Source: Prevotella sp. khp7
GTDB lineage: Bacteria; Bacteroidota; Bacteroidia; Bacteroidales; Bacteroidaceae
Assembly (NCBI RefSeq): GCF_900109055.1
Contig: NZ_FOIV01000002.1
Coordinates: 434,001-498,000 of the forward strand
Direction: 5' to 3'
DNA length: 64,000 bases
Part shown: positions 17,169-25,481 of the stretch, piece after piece
Layout of the letters: each line of letters starts with the position of its first letter
Position numbering within the stretch: position 1 is the stretch's first letter
Notes under the pieces: model-generated
Seen by the model: only the letters and a program-made list of their open reading frames with translations
The model's database searches: none
Told to the model about the DNA's origin: nothing
Made by a program: the position numbers and the translations under genes

Positions 17169-18398
17169 ATGACAAAATATAACACTTACACCCTTAAAAA
17201 CGGTCTCCGCGTCATCCACCTGCCATCAGTGTCGCAGGTGGTCTATTGTGGTTATCAGATAGCTGCAGGCACACGCAATGAACTTCCTGGTGAAGAAGGA
17301 CTGGCTCATTTCTGCGAGCATCTGACTTTCAAAGGGACAGAGCGGCGTAATGCCTTGCAGATTATCAATGCCCTTGAAGGTGTGGGTGGTGAACTAAATG
17401 CTTTTACTAATAAGGAAGATACGGTGTTCTATGCCGCCATCTCTAAGGAGCATTTCCTGCGTGCAGTCGACGTTCTTACCGATATTGTCTTTCACAGCAC
17501 CTATCCTCAGCATGAGATGGATAAAGAAGTAGAGGTCGTTTGCGATGAGATTGAGAGTTATAACGATTCTCCAGCCGAACTAATCTACGACGAGTTTGAG
17601 AACATCCTTTTTGAAGGCCACCCTCTCGGTCATAATATCCTTGGCAGGGCCGACCTCCTTCATTCTTATACAACAGCAGATGCACTCCGTTTTGTTCAGC
17701 GGTACTATCGCCCAGACAATGCCGTCTTCTTTGTATATGGTGATATTGATTTCAAGCGACTGGTGAGAAACCTTGAGAAACAGGAATTCAGAGAGGATGG
17801 CAGACAGAAAGAGAGACCTGCGATTAATGAATCCTTCAAGGAGGAAATTTCAGAAACGCTGACACTCGAGAAAGACACTCATCAGGCCCATGTGATGCTT
17901 GGCACCAGGTCCTATCCTTATGAGGATCCGCGCCGCATGACACTCTACCTGCTTAATAATTTACTAGGTGGTCCTGGCATGAATGCCCGTTTGAACCTCT
18001 CGCTCCGTGAACATCATGGACTGGTCTATACCGTTGAAAGCGCAATGACATCTTATTCTGATACGGGCGCATGGAGCGTTTACTTCGGTTGCGACCACAA
18101 TGATATCCGTCGTTGTCTCCGCTTGGTACGCCACGAACTCAACCGTATGATGCAAAAACCGCTTAGCGACAGACAACTTGCTGCGGCTAAACGGCAATTG
18201 AAAGGTCAGATTGCTATTGCCTGTGATAATCACGAACAGTTTGCACTCGACTTTGGCAGAAGCTTTCTCCATCATGGACAAGAACGCCATCTTGATGCCC
18301 TTTATCGTCGCATCGACGCCATAACAGCCGATGAGATACAGCAGGTGGCCTGCGAACTGTTCAAACCAGAACGGTTGCTGACCCTGATTTTCAAATAA
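17169..18398 (+). CDS. M16 family zinc peptidase
   Basis: This 409-residue pitrilysin/insulinase-type metallopeptidase shows the inverted zinc motif HFCEH at residues 47-51 (HxxEH), with the third ligand Glu in the CDEIES region (about residue 127). The second half is the inactive M16 C domain (LGGPGMNARLNLSLREH, about 271-290). No signal peptide is present from the chosen start, so a cytosolic processing or peptide-degrading enzyme is expected. It is one M16 unit pair of normal bacterial size. It ends 1 nt before the convergent PfkB stop codon. Confidence 0.9.
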   Translation: MTKYNTYTLKNGLRVIHLPSVSQVVYCGYQIAAGTRNELPGEEGLAHFCEHLTFKGTERRNALQIINALEGVGGELNAFTNKEDTVFYAAISKEHFLRAVDVLTDIVFHSTYPQHEMDKEVEVVCDEIESYNDSPAELIYDEFENILFEGHPLGHNILGRADLLHSYTTADALRFVQRYYRPDNAVFFVYGDIDFKRLVRNLEKQEFREDGRQKERPAINESFKEEISETLTLEKDTHQAHVMLGTRSYPYEDPRRMTLYLLNNLLGGPGMNARLNLSLREHHGLVYTVESAMTSYSDTGAWSVYFGCDHNDIRRCLRLVRHELNRMMQKPLSDRQLAAAKRQLKGQIAIACDNHEQFALDFGRSFLHHGQERHLDALYRRIDAITADEIQQVACELFKPERLLTLIFK

Positions 18399-18399
18399 C

Positions 18400-19278
18400 T
18401 TATTTCGATAAAATCTTACAAACGTCGTATATTGTATGAGAGAAGGGTCCGGTGTGCTCAAGTTTCAGAGTACACATAGCGGCAGCAAAGTTCCCGCTCT
18501 CAGCATACGACATGCCTTTGGCACGTGCATAAAGATAACCTGCACTATAAGTATCGCCACATCCTGTCGCATCAACAAGATGGCGTGGAGGGTAGGCTGG
18601 CGTCTCATAAAACTGGCCCTCGGCATAGATTACCGAGCCACCGCCACCAAGGGTGATTATTACCTCACGAACGCCCCAGTCATGAATCTGCTCTGCGGCC
18701 GTAAACGGGTTGGTAATACTCGTTAGCGTCTGGCATTCCCATTCGTTTACTTTTAGGATGGCTGTATGCTTCAGCAACCGAAGCTTGTCTGTCCATTCCG
18801 TAGAAGAGACCTCTTCTCCGACCACCTTACGCAGATATCCCTGCACATCTATGGATACATCACCTTTTGTGGCAAGATATTCCACAACCTCTGGGGCGAA
18901 GTCGTCTGCCAGTAATGTACCGAGATGAAAGACACGTGCCTTTTCCTCTTTGAGTTGTTCCATGGTGAAGGGCGCCGACTTGGCTAGCACCCGTTGAGTG
19001 CGGTGGTCCATGTTCTCGCCATATTTGTTCTCGAAGAACACGTTTGTCTCGCTCTCGAAGGCTGTCACACGGATTCCTGCCTTGCGAAGTTTCTCCACTT
19101 CAGGCATTACCTCATGGCTCACGCTGGTCACCATGTGGAAGTCTACATCATGAGGCAGTGCTTGAAAAGCCCAGGCAATGTAATAAGCCGAACCTCCAGC
19201 GCAGTGAACCGTGTTTGGAGGGTCTTGAGTGATGATTCTGTCACGTGTGATATGTCCTATGCAGCATATATCTGTCAT
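18400..19278 (-). CDS. PfkB family carbohydrate kinase
   Basis: This 292-residue ribokinase-type kinase contains CAGGSAYYIAWAFQ (sugar-binding signature near residue 30) and DATGCGDTYSAGYL (about 241-254, catalytic Asp in GCGD). It is smaller than, and only distantly similar to, the PfkB protein at 16084. The ATG at 19278 is chosen because an in-frame ATG at 19311 falls inside the -7 box (19309-19316). Substrate unknown; it may be a nucleoside or sugar. It is transcribed alone, divergent from the GH28 gene. Confidence 0.85.
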   Translation of the reverse strand: MTDICCIGHITRDRIITQDPPNTVHCAGGSAYYIAWAFQALPHDVDFHMVTSVSHEVMPEVEKLRKAGIRVTAFESETNVFFENKYGENMDHRTQRVLAKSAPFTMEQLKEEKARVFHLGTLLADDFAPEVVEYLATKGDVSIDVQGYLRKVVGEEVSSTEWTDKLRLLKHTAILKVNEWECQTLTSITNPFTAAEQIHDWGVREVIITLGGGGSVIYAEGQFYETPAYPPRHLVDATGCGDTYSAGYLYARAKGMSYAESGNFAAAMCTLKLEHTGPFSHTIYDVCKILSK

Positions 19279-19308
19279 TATATCGACTTTTAATGGATTA
19301 AACGGGTG

Positions 19309-19316
19309 CAAAGATA
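19309..19316 (-). promoter_or_regulatory. -7 box for the second PfkB gene
   Basis: Minus-strand TATCTTTG followed by CA, 31 nt before the ATG at 19278. Back-to-back with the GH28 promoter. Confidence 0.55.
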
Positions 19317-19335
19317 CTATTTTTATTCGAAATGT

Positions 19336-19366
19336 TTTGTTTTATTCACAAAATATACTATCTTTG
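19336..19366 (+). promoter_or_regulatory. Promoter of the GH28-SusC-SusD locus
   Basis: TTTG (19336-19339), 19 bp, TATCTTTG (19359-19366). This is a full match to the Bacteroidetes consensus. The leader to ATG 19401 would be about 30 nt. Confidence 0.65.
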
Positions 19367-19400
19367 CAACATAAATTTACCCGTTACTACTAATATAATC

Positions 19401-20726
19401 ATGTTAAAACGAACGTTTCTGTGTGGATGTATGCTCATGATGCTGACGCTTTCATCTGTTGGCCAAATCGTCTACGATGTGACTACTTTTGGAGCCAAGG
19501 GTGATGGTAAGACAGACGACGCTCAGATCATTCAGCGTGTCATCGACAAATGCTCTGCTGAGGGTGGTGGACGAGTGCTGTTTCCGCGTAATCATACATT
19601 TATGGCAGGCCCTATCCAGTTGAAGAGTAACGTGGAACTCTACCTGGAGGCGACAGCCACCTTGAAAGCCAATCCTGATGAGAACATCTACCACCTGAGC
19701 GCATTCGGTGAGAATCGCGGCGAAGGCATGTTGTGGCTCTGGGCCGAAGATGCCGAGAACATCAGTATAGCAGGAAAAGGCACCATTCATGGCAACGGCA
19801 TTGCCTTCATGGGGGCAGAGCTGGAAGACTCCTATGAGTTGAAGCCTCTGGCTGATCAGGCTTTCGATCCTCGTCCTCATGTGCTGACGCTGATGAATGT
19901 CAGCAATCTCACCATCCGCGATGTCACCATCAAGGAAGGAGCATATTGGACGGTACATCTCGTGGGCTGTAACGAGGCTGTCATCGATGGAATCAATCTT
20001 CTGAACAATCTCAAGATTCGCAATGGCGACGGTATCGATCTCGATCATTCTAAGAATGTTCGTATCAGCAATTGCCATATTACGTCGGGCGACGACTGTA
20101 TCTGTCTGAAGAACCGTCGTGAGACAGAGCGTTACGGTTCTTGCCACGACATCACCGTCACCAACTGTGTCATGTCTTCGCGCTCTTGTGCCATCAAGAT
20201 AGGAAGCGAGAACATGGATTCAATCTATAACGTAGTGTTTGATAATTGTATTATCACAGGTTCAAACCGTGGATTGGGCATCCAGAACCGCGACGAGGGA
20301 ACGGTGACGGATGTTGTTTTCTCAAACATCCAACTCGACTGCCGTCTGTGGAGTGATGTGTGGTGGGGTAAGGCCGAGCCAATCTATGTTACCTCATATC
20401 CCCGTGCTAACGGAAACCACAAGGATGCCAACTGGCGTTTCCCTAAAGGCCAGATTGAGGGCCGCTGTGGTGAGGTGAGCCGCGTCTGGTTCAATAACAT
20501 TACTGCTACCAGCGAGAACGGCTGCTTCGTGGGAGGCGACGTACCTGGTAAGGTAAAAGATATTTATTTTAATAATGTACACGTACGCATGATAAACAAA
20601 GGTGAAACTCTGTTGATGGACAAGCGCCCATGCAAAGGTGAAGGCTTTATCCGTGCAGACTGGGACAGCTTGACTAAGACGGCTGTTCCCCTGATGACAG
20701 AGAATGCAGAAGTTGTCATTAACTGA
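19401..20726 (+). CDS. Glycoside hydrolase family 28 (polygalacturonase-like)
   Basis: This is a secreted pectinase-type enzyme of 441 aa. A signal peptide (about 1-22) precedes a right-handed beta-helix starting VTTFGAKGDG. GH28 catalytic motifs are present: NGDGIDLD (about 208-215, standing for the NTD motif), SGDDC (about 228-232, the paired Asp), and later SCAIKIGSE (RIK-like). Such enzymes hydrolyse alpha-1,4-galacturonosyl or rhamnogalacturonan linkages. The DGIDLD form is common in exo-acting members. The ATG at 19401 starts the signal peptide. It heads a locus with SusC and SusD directly behind it. Confidence 0.88.
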   Translation: MLKRTFLCGCMLMMLTLSSVGQIVYDVTTFGAKGDGKTDDAQIIQRVIDKCSAEGGGRVLFPRNHTFMAGPIQLKSNVELYLEATATLKANPDENIYHLSAFGENRGEGMLWLWAEDAENISIAGKGTIHGNGIAFMGAELEDSYELKPLADQAFDPRPHVLTLMNVSNLTIRDVTIKEGAYWTVHLVGCNEAVIDGINLLNNLKIRNGDGIDLDHSKNVRISNCHITSGDDCICLKNRRETERYGSCHDITVTNCVMSSRSCAIKIGSENMDSIYNVVFDNCIITGSNRGLGIQNRDEGTVTDVVFSNIQLDCRLWSDVWWGKAEPIYVTSYPRANGNHKDANWRFPKGQIEGRCGEVSRVWFNNITATSENGCFVGGDVPGKVKDIYFNNVHVRMINKGETLLMDKRPCKGEGFIRADWDSLTKTAVPLMTENAEVVIN

Positions 20727-20763
20727 CGAATATTTATTTTAATTATACTAACTCTATTTTATT

Positions 20764-23757
20764 ATGCAAATGATCCTAAATCTCAAGCATGGAACGCAGA
20801 AGGCCATGTTCTTCGTGTTCTTTCTGTTGTGCAGTACGGTGATGCTGGCACAGAACAAGGTGTCGGGAACTGTACTGGACGCTACTGGTGAGCCTCTCAT
20901 TGGCGTAAGCGTACTCGAGGCAGGAACCTCTAATGGTGTAGTAACCGACTTTGACGGTAACTTCTCACTGACCGTAAAACAGGGTGCCCAGCTTACTTTC
21001 TCTTATGTAGGCTACACCTCACAAACCCTCGCTGCCAAAAACGGCATGATCATCACTCTTCAGGAAGACAACAAGGTGCTCAACGAAGTGGTTGTCGTAG
21101 GTTATGGTACCATGCGCCGTAAGGACGTTACCTCATCTATCACCACTGTTAAGGCGGAAGACTTGAATAAGGGTGTATTCACCGATCCAGGTCAGATGCT
21201 TCAGGGTAAGGTGCCCGGACTGGTTGTATCTTCTACAGCAGACCCCAACGGCTCTCCTACCATCACACTGCGTGGTGCTTCTACTCTTCGTTCAGGTGCC
21301 ATGTCACCATACTATGTAGTAGATGGTATTCCTGGTGTTGACATCTCTATCGTTTCTCCCGATGACATCGAGAGCATCGACGTGTTGCGTGATGCTACAG
21401 CAACGGCCATCTACGGATCTAAGGCTGCCAATGGCGTTATTATCATTACTACCAAGAAAGGTGCCGAAGAGAAGACAAACGTAACATACAACGGTTATGT
21501 AGCATTCGACAATATTCTTAAGACCTATGACATGGCTTCAGCCAGCGACCTCCGCGAGTACGCATCAAAGAATGGTGTTGCTTTGAAGGATGGTGGTGCC
21601 GACATGGATTGGCAGAAGGAAGTGCTCCGTACTGGTATCAGCCACAACCACAACGTTGGTATCAGCGGTGGAAATGGCCGTACCAACTATATGATCAGCG
21701 GTAACCTCATGAAGCGTGAGGGTGTTGTCAAGATGACAGGTATGGACCGTTTCAATGTCCGTTCACTCGTTTCTACCAAGACATTGAAGGACCGCCTCAC
21801 ATTGTCTATGAGTCTGAATTCTATGTATGGCAAGCACTTCGGTGTGCCTACAGGCAATGAGGGCGCATCAGTGCTCGATGCCATGAACTACTACTCTCCA
21901 ACCAATGCTGCCAAGAATGCCGATGGCTCATGGACAGTTGGTGCTGGTTCAAAGAACTACAACCCACTCGCTCTGATGGAAGAGAATACATCAGAGACCG
22001 TTTGGAAGCGTAACCAGTTTATTGGTAAGGCAACTCTCGAGATTATCAAGAACCTGCTTTGGAATGTCAACTACTCTTGGAGCAACTACCAGAGCACCTA
22101 TAGCGCCTATAATACCCGCAACTCTCAGCTCGAGGGTATCGGTAACAAGAATGGTCAGGCCAGCCGCAATACCTACTTCGGCCGCGAGCAGACCTTTGAG
22201 ACCTATCTGAACTACGGCTTCACAACAGGTAAGCACAAGGTTGACCTGATGGCAGGTTACACTTGGGAGGAGAAGAAGAACAACGACGGCTTCGGCCTGA
22301 GTGTTGAGGGCTACTACAACGACGACCTGACATGGTATAATATGTCGTATGCACAGACCATCCTTCCTGTTCAGAATTCTGTATCAAGTGGCTATGTAGA
22401 GAATGTCCGCAACATCTCGTTCTATGGCCGTGCCAATTACTCATTCGACGGTCGCTACATGTTGCAGGCAACTATTCGTCGTGACGGCTCTTCAGTATTC
22501 GGTAAGAACAACCGCTGGGGTACATTCCCCTCAGTATCAGCAGCCTGGAATATCACAGAGGAGAGCTTCATGAAGAATCAGAAGATCTTCGATAACCTGA
22601 AGCTGCGCGCCGGCTATGGTATTTCCGGTAATGCTATGGGATTCGATGTTTATTCTTCATACGCTACCTATGGCGCTTCTGGTACATTCGTTTACGATGG
22701 CAAGACCTATCGTACTTATGGTGCTACCAAGAACGCTAACCCCGACTTGAAGTGGGAGACCACCTCTATGCTTAATATCGGTCTCGACTTCGCATTCCTG
22801 CGTGGACGTATCAATGGTACCTTGGAGGTTTACAACAAGAAGACTAAGGACCTGATCTGGAACTATCCTGTTCCTACCACACAGTATGTATATGGTTATA
22901 TGGATGCTAACGTAGGTGAGATGACCAATAAGGGTATCGAGTTCTCGCTGAATGCTGTTCCTGTTCGTACCAAGGACTTCACATGGAGCACCACTATCAA
23001 CCTGTCGCACAACAAGAATACTGTAGACAAGATGCAGAATGAGACCTATCATACCACCAACCTGTCTCAGGGCGATCCTATGGTAGCAGGTGTCTCTGCC
23101 AATGGATGGACTCAGCGCATTATGGAGGGCGAGTCAATCGGTACATTCTACACTTATCTGTATGCAGGTACTGTAAACGGACGCTCTGAGTACTATGTAC
23201 TTGATGAGAATGGAAATAAGACTGGCGAGACAACCAACAATCCTGGTCTGAAGGACCGTGCTATCACTGGTTGTGCACAGCCTAAGCTCAATGCTGGTTG
23301 GAACAACAGTCTGACTTACAAGAACTGGAACCTGAATGCCTTCATCACTGGCGTATTCGGCCATGATGTTTACAATGGTCCACGTGCTCACTACACCAGC
23401 GCCCAGATGTTCTCTGATGGTAAGAACGTGCTGAAGGAGTTCCTGTCTTTCCCGGTAGGCGATGCTTCTGGCTCACTTCCATCTGACCGCTGGATCGAGA
23501 AGGGAACTTATGTACGTCTGCAGTCGCTCTCTCTGAGCTACACATTCCGCAACTGTTTCAACGACTGGATTCAGGATCTTACCCTCTATGGTACAGCTAA
23601 CAACCTTCTCACAATCACAAACTACAAGGGTCTCGACCCAGAAGTTAATCTTGGTGGTATTGACCCAGGTATCGACTACCGTTGGAGCCGCTATCCCCAC
23701 ACACGTACCTTCATGGTTGGTGTAAAGATCAACTTTGGTGATGGCAAGAAGAAATAA
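20764..23757 (+). CDS. SusC/RagA family TonB-dependent outer-membrane transporter
   Basis: This is a 997-residue outer-membrane glycan importer. A signal peptide ends near residue 30. A carboxypeptidase-regulatory-like beta domain (about 32-100) precedes the SusC signature/TonB-box region EVVVVGYGT (108-116), the plug (about 117-230, with GVIIITTKKG) and a 22-strand barrel. It pairs with the SusD lipoprotein that follows by 31 nt. With GH28 in front, pectic oligosaccharides are the likely cargo. Codon use is strikingly even and G/C-ending, suggesting high expression. Confidence 0.95.
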   Translation: MQMILNLKHGTQKAMFFVFFLLCSTVMLAQNKVSGTVLDATGEPLIGVSVLEAGTSNGVVTDFDGNFSLTVKQGAQLTFSYVGYTSQTLAAKNGMIITLQEDNKVLNEVVVVGYGTMRRKDVTSSITTVKAEDLNKGVFTDPGQMLQGKVPGLVVSSTADPNGSPTITLRGASTLRSGAMSPYYVVDGIPGVDISIVSPDDIESIDVLRDATATAIYGSKAANGVIIITTKKGAEEKTNVTYNGYVAFDNILKTYDMASASDLREYASKNGVALKDGGADMDWQKEVLRTGISHNHNVGISGGNGRTNYMISGNLMKREGVVKMTGMDRFNVRSLVSTKTLKDRLTLSMSLNSMYGKHFGVPTGNEGASVLDAMNYYSPTNAAKNADGSWTVGAGSKNYNPLALMEENTSETVWKRNQFIGKATLEIIKNLLWNVNYSWSNYQSTYSAYNTRNSQLEGIGNKNGQASRNTYFGREQTFETYLNYGFTTGKHKVDLMAGYTWEEKKNNDGFGLSVEGYYNDDLTWYNMSYAQTILPVQNSVSSGYVENVRNISFYGRANYSFDGRYMLQATIRRDGSSVFGKNNRWGTFPSVSAAWNITEESFMKNQKIFDNLKLRAGYGISGNAMGFDVYSSYATYGASGTFVYDGKTYRTYGATKNANPDLKWETTSMLNIGLDFAFLRGRINGTLEVYNKKTKDLIWNYPVPTTQYVYGYMDANVGEMTNKGIEFSLNAVPVRTKDFTWSTTINLSHNKNTVDKMQNETYHTTNLSQGDPMVAGVSANGWTQRIMEGESIGTFYTYLYAGTVNGRSEYYVLDENGNKTGETTNNPGLKDRAITGCAQPKLNAGWNNSLTYKNWNLNAFITGVFGHDVYNGPRAHYTSAQMFSDGKNVLKEFLSFPVGDASGSLPSDRWIEKGTYVRLQSLSLSYTFRNCFNDWIQDLTLYGTANNLLTITNYKGLDPEVNLGGIDPGIDYRWSRYPHTRTFMVGVKINFGDGKKK

Positions 23758-23788
23758 AGTGATTATCATATAATAAGATTCAAGCATT

Positions 23789-25411
23789 ATGAAACTAAAT
23801 AAAGTATTTCTCGCAGCTGGCATGTTTGCCGTAGCGCTTACCAGCTGTACGGATTTGGATTTTGCTCCAAGTTCACAGTATACAGAAGACCCCAGTAAGA
23901 ATTCTGGAGTCGACCCGATGATTGTCGTAGAGGCAAAGATGGCCGACGTCTATTTCCACATGTCAGGCACTCTGGGCCGTCGTTACATGGAGGCGCAGGG
24001 CCTTTCTTCCGACGAGTTCACCTGTCTTGCCTTCGATGGTGGTTATTACGACGATGGTACTTATGCCCACCAGGCTCTTCATAGCAGCGTTGCTACCGAT
24101 GCTTCGCTCGACTGGTATTCAGAGGTAACGTCTGGTATCACAAAGGCTAACACCATTCTTGAGGAACTTGGCAGCGGCGCCTCTGTACAGATGACAGCTC
24201 CTGCCCGTGCCATGCGTGCCTATTTCACATGGGTGCTGATGGACAGTTTTGGCGATACACCTATCCTTGAGAAGGTTCCTGCCGAGGGTGAGGTTGTTGC
24301 CCGTTCTCCACGTAAGGAAGTCGCTGAGTGGATTGAGAAAGAGCTCACAGAGATTATTCCTTCGCTTACAGAGGATGTTACTGCTAACACTTATGGTAAG
24401 CCGACCAAGTGGATGGCAAAAGCTCTGTTGGCTAAGCTCTACATCAACTGGGCTGTTTACACCGCAGCGTCTGTCGACCAGTACGATGCAGCCACTGCTG
24501 CCAACCCCAAGCTCGACGACTGTATTGCTGCCTGCAATGATATCATCAGCAGCGGTAAGTTCAACCTCGGCTCTGTCGACTATCTGCATAAGTTCTCTTA
24601 TGACAATGGCTCACAGATCGAAGACTTCATCTATGCCGTTCCTTACGATGCCCTCACCCTTCAGGGCATGCAGTATGGACGCCCCCGCTCGTTCAAGCAG
24701 CTGAAGAACCTGATGCCGAATGTGTATGGTTCAACAGATAAGTTCACACAGTCTACTGGTGGTAACATTGTTGTAACGCCTGAGTTCGCTAAACTGTTCT
24801 GTCTGGAGGGCGACATCCGTAACCTCAGCATCCTGCGTGGCGACATCTACAATCGCGACCCCAAGACCCTGAAGCCAACTACTGAGCCATTCATGTATAA
24901 CGGCAAGCAGGTTCACTTCACCGAAGACATCAAGCTCATAAAGGAAGACAACACCATCGATGTCGGTAACGATGATAATGCCATCCAGCAGGGTTGCCAC
25001 TCTATCAAGTGGTTCATGACTCCTGCCGACTACAACAATGGCCGTAACCAGTCTAACGATGTGCCCATCTTCCGCTATGCCGACATCCTGCTGATGAAGG
25101 CTGAGGCTCTCGCACGTCTCGGACAGAGTGGCGCTATGGAGCTGTTCAACCAGATTCGTACCTATGCCGGTGCTCCTCTGATTGCTGCTGAGCCTACGCT
25201 TCAGGAGATTTACGACGAGCGCGGCCGTGAGTTCTTCGATGAGAACTGGCGTCGTAACGATATGATTCGTTTCGGCCACTTCGAGGATGAGTTCTTCCCC
25301 CATTATAAGAAGTACGACTTTGCCAATTTCGACAAGCGTCATCGTATCTTCCCAGTAGAGCAGGAGATGCTCGACCTGAACCCTGGTTGGGAGCAGAACC
25401 CCGGCTATTAA
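23789..25411 (+). CDS. RagB/SusD family glycan-binding lipoprotein
   Basis: This 540-residue surface lipoprotein forms the lid of the preceding SusC transporter. The lipobox ends at Cys20 (ALTSC). SusD features are visible: the helical TPR-like first half (SGITKANTILEEL, about 111-123), WMAKALLAKLYINW near 208, and the conserved C-terminal FRYADILLMKAEALARLG (about 425-442) followed by YDERGREFFDENWRRNDMIRF. It is the last gene of the GH28-SusC-SusD unit and converges on the minus-strand barrel gene. Confidence 0.95.
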   Translation: MKLNKVFLAAGMFAVALTSCTDLDFAPSSQYTEDPSKNSGVDPMIVVEAKMADVYFHMSGTLGRRYMEAQGLSSDEFTCLAFDGGYYDDGTYAHQALHSSVATDASLDWYSEVTSGITKANTILEELGSGASVQMTAPARAMRAYFTWVLMDSFGDTPILEKVPAEGEVVARSPRKEVAEWIEKELTEIIPSLTEDVTANTYGKPTKWMAKALLAKLYINWAVYTAASVDQYDAATAANPKLDDCIAACNDIISSGKFNLGSVDYLHKFSYDNGSQIEDFIYAVPYDALTLQGMQYGRPRSFKQLKNLMPNVYGSTDKFTQSTGGNIVVTPEFAKLFCLEGDIRNLSILRGDIYNRDPKTLKPTTEPFMYNGKQVHFTEDIKLIKEDNTIDVGNDDNAIQQGCHSIKWFMTPADYNNGRNQSNDVPIFRYADILLMKAEALARLGQSGAMELFNQIRTYAGAPLIAAEPTLQEIYDERGREFFDENWRRNDMIRFGHFEDEFFPHYKKYDFANFDKRHRIFPVEQEMLDLNPGWEQNPGY

Positions 25412-25440
25412 TCCGAGGATTCCTATAATATCAATATCCG

Positions 25441-25475
25441 TCAGGGCAGTCACCATCGTGGCTGCCCTGATTGTT
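25441..25475 (+). terminator. Terminator after SusD
   Basis: Stem TCAGGGCAG/CTGCCCTGA is extended inward by CAC/GTG around a CATC loop (about 13 bp with one wobble), with TTGTT behind it. It also lies just downstream of the minus-strand barrel gene and may serve both. Confidence 0.65.
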
Positions 25476-25481
25476 CTCGGG

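Noticed and set aside
19452..20147. 231-codon open frame antisense to the GH28 gene
   Set aside because: It mirrors the GH28 reading frame, and no promoter or domain supports it.
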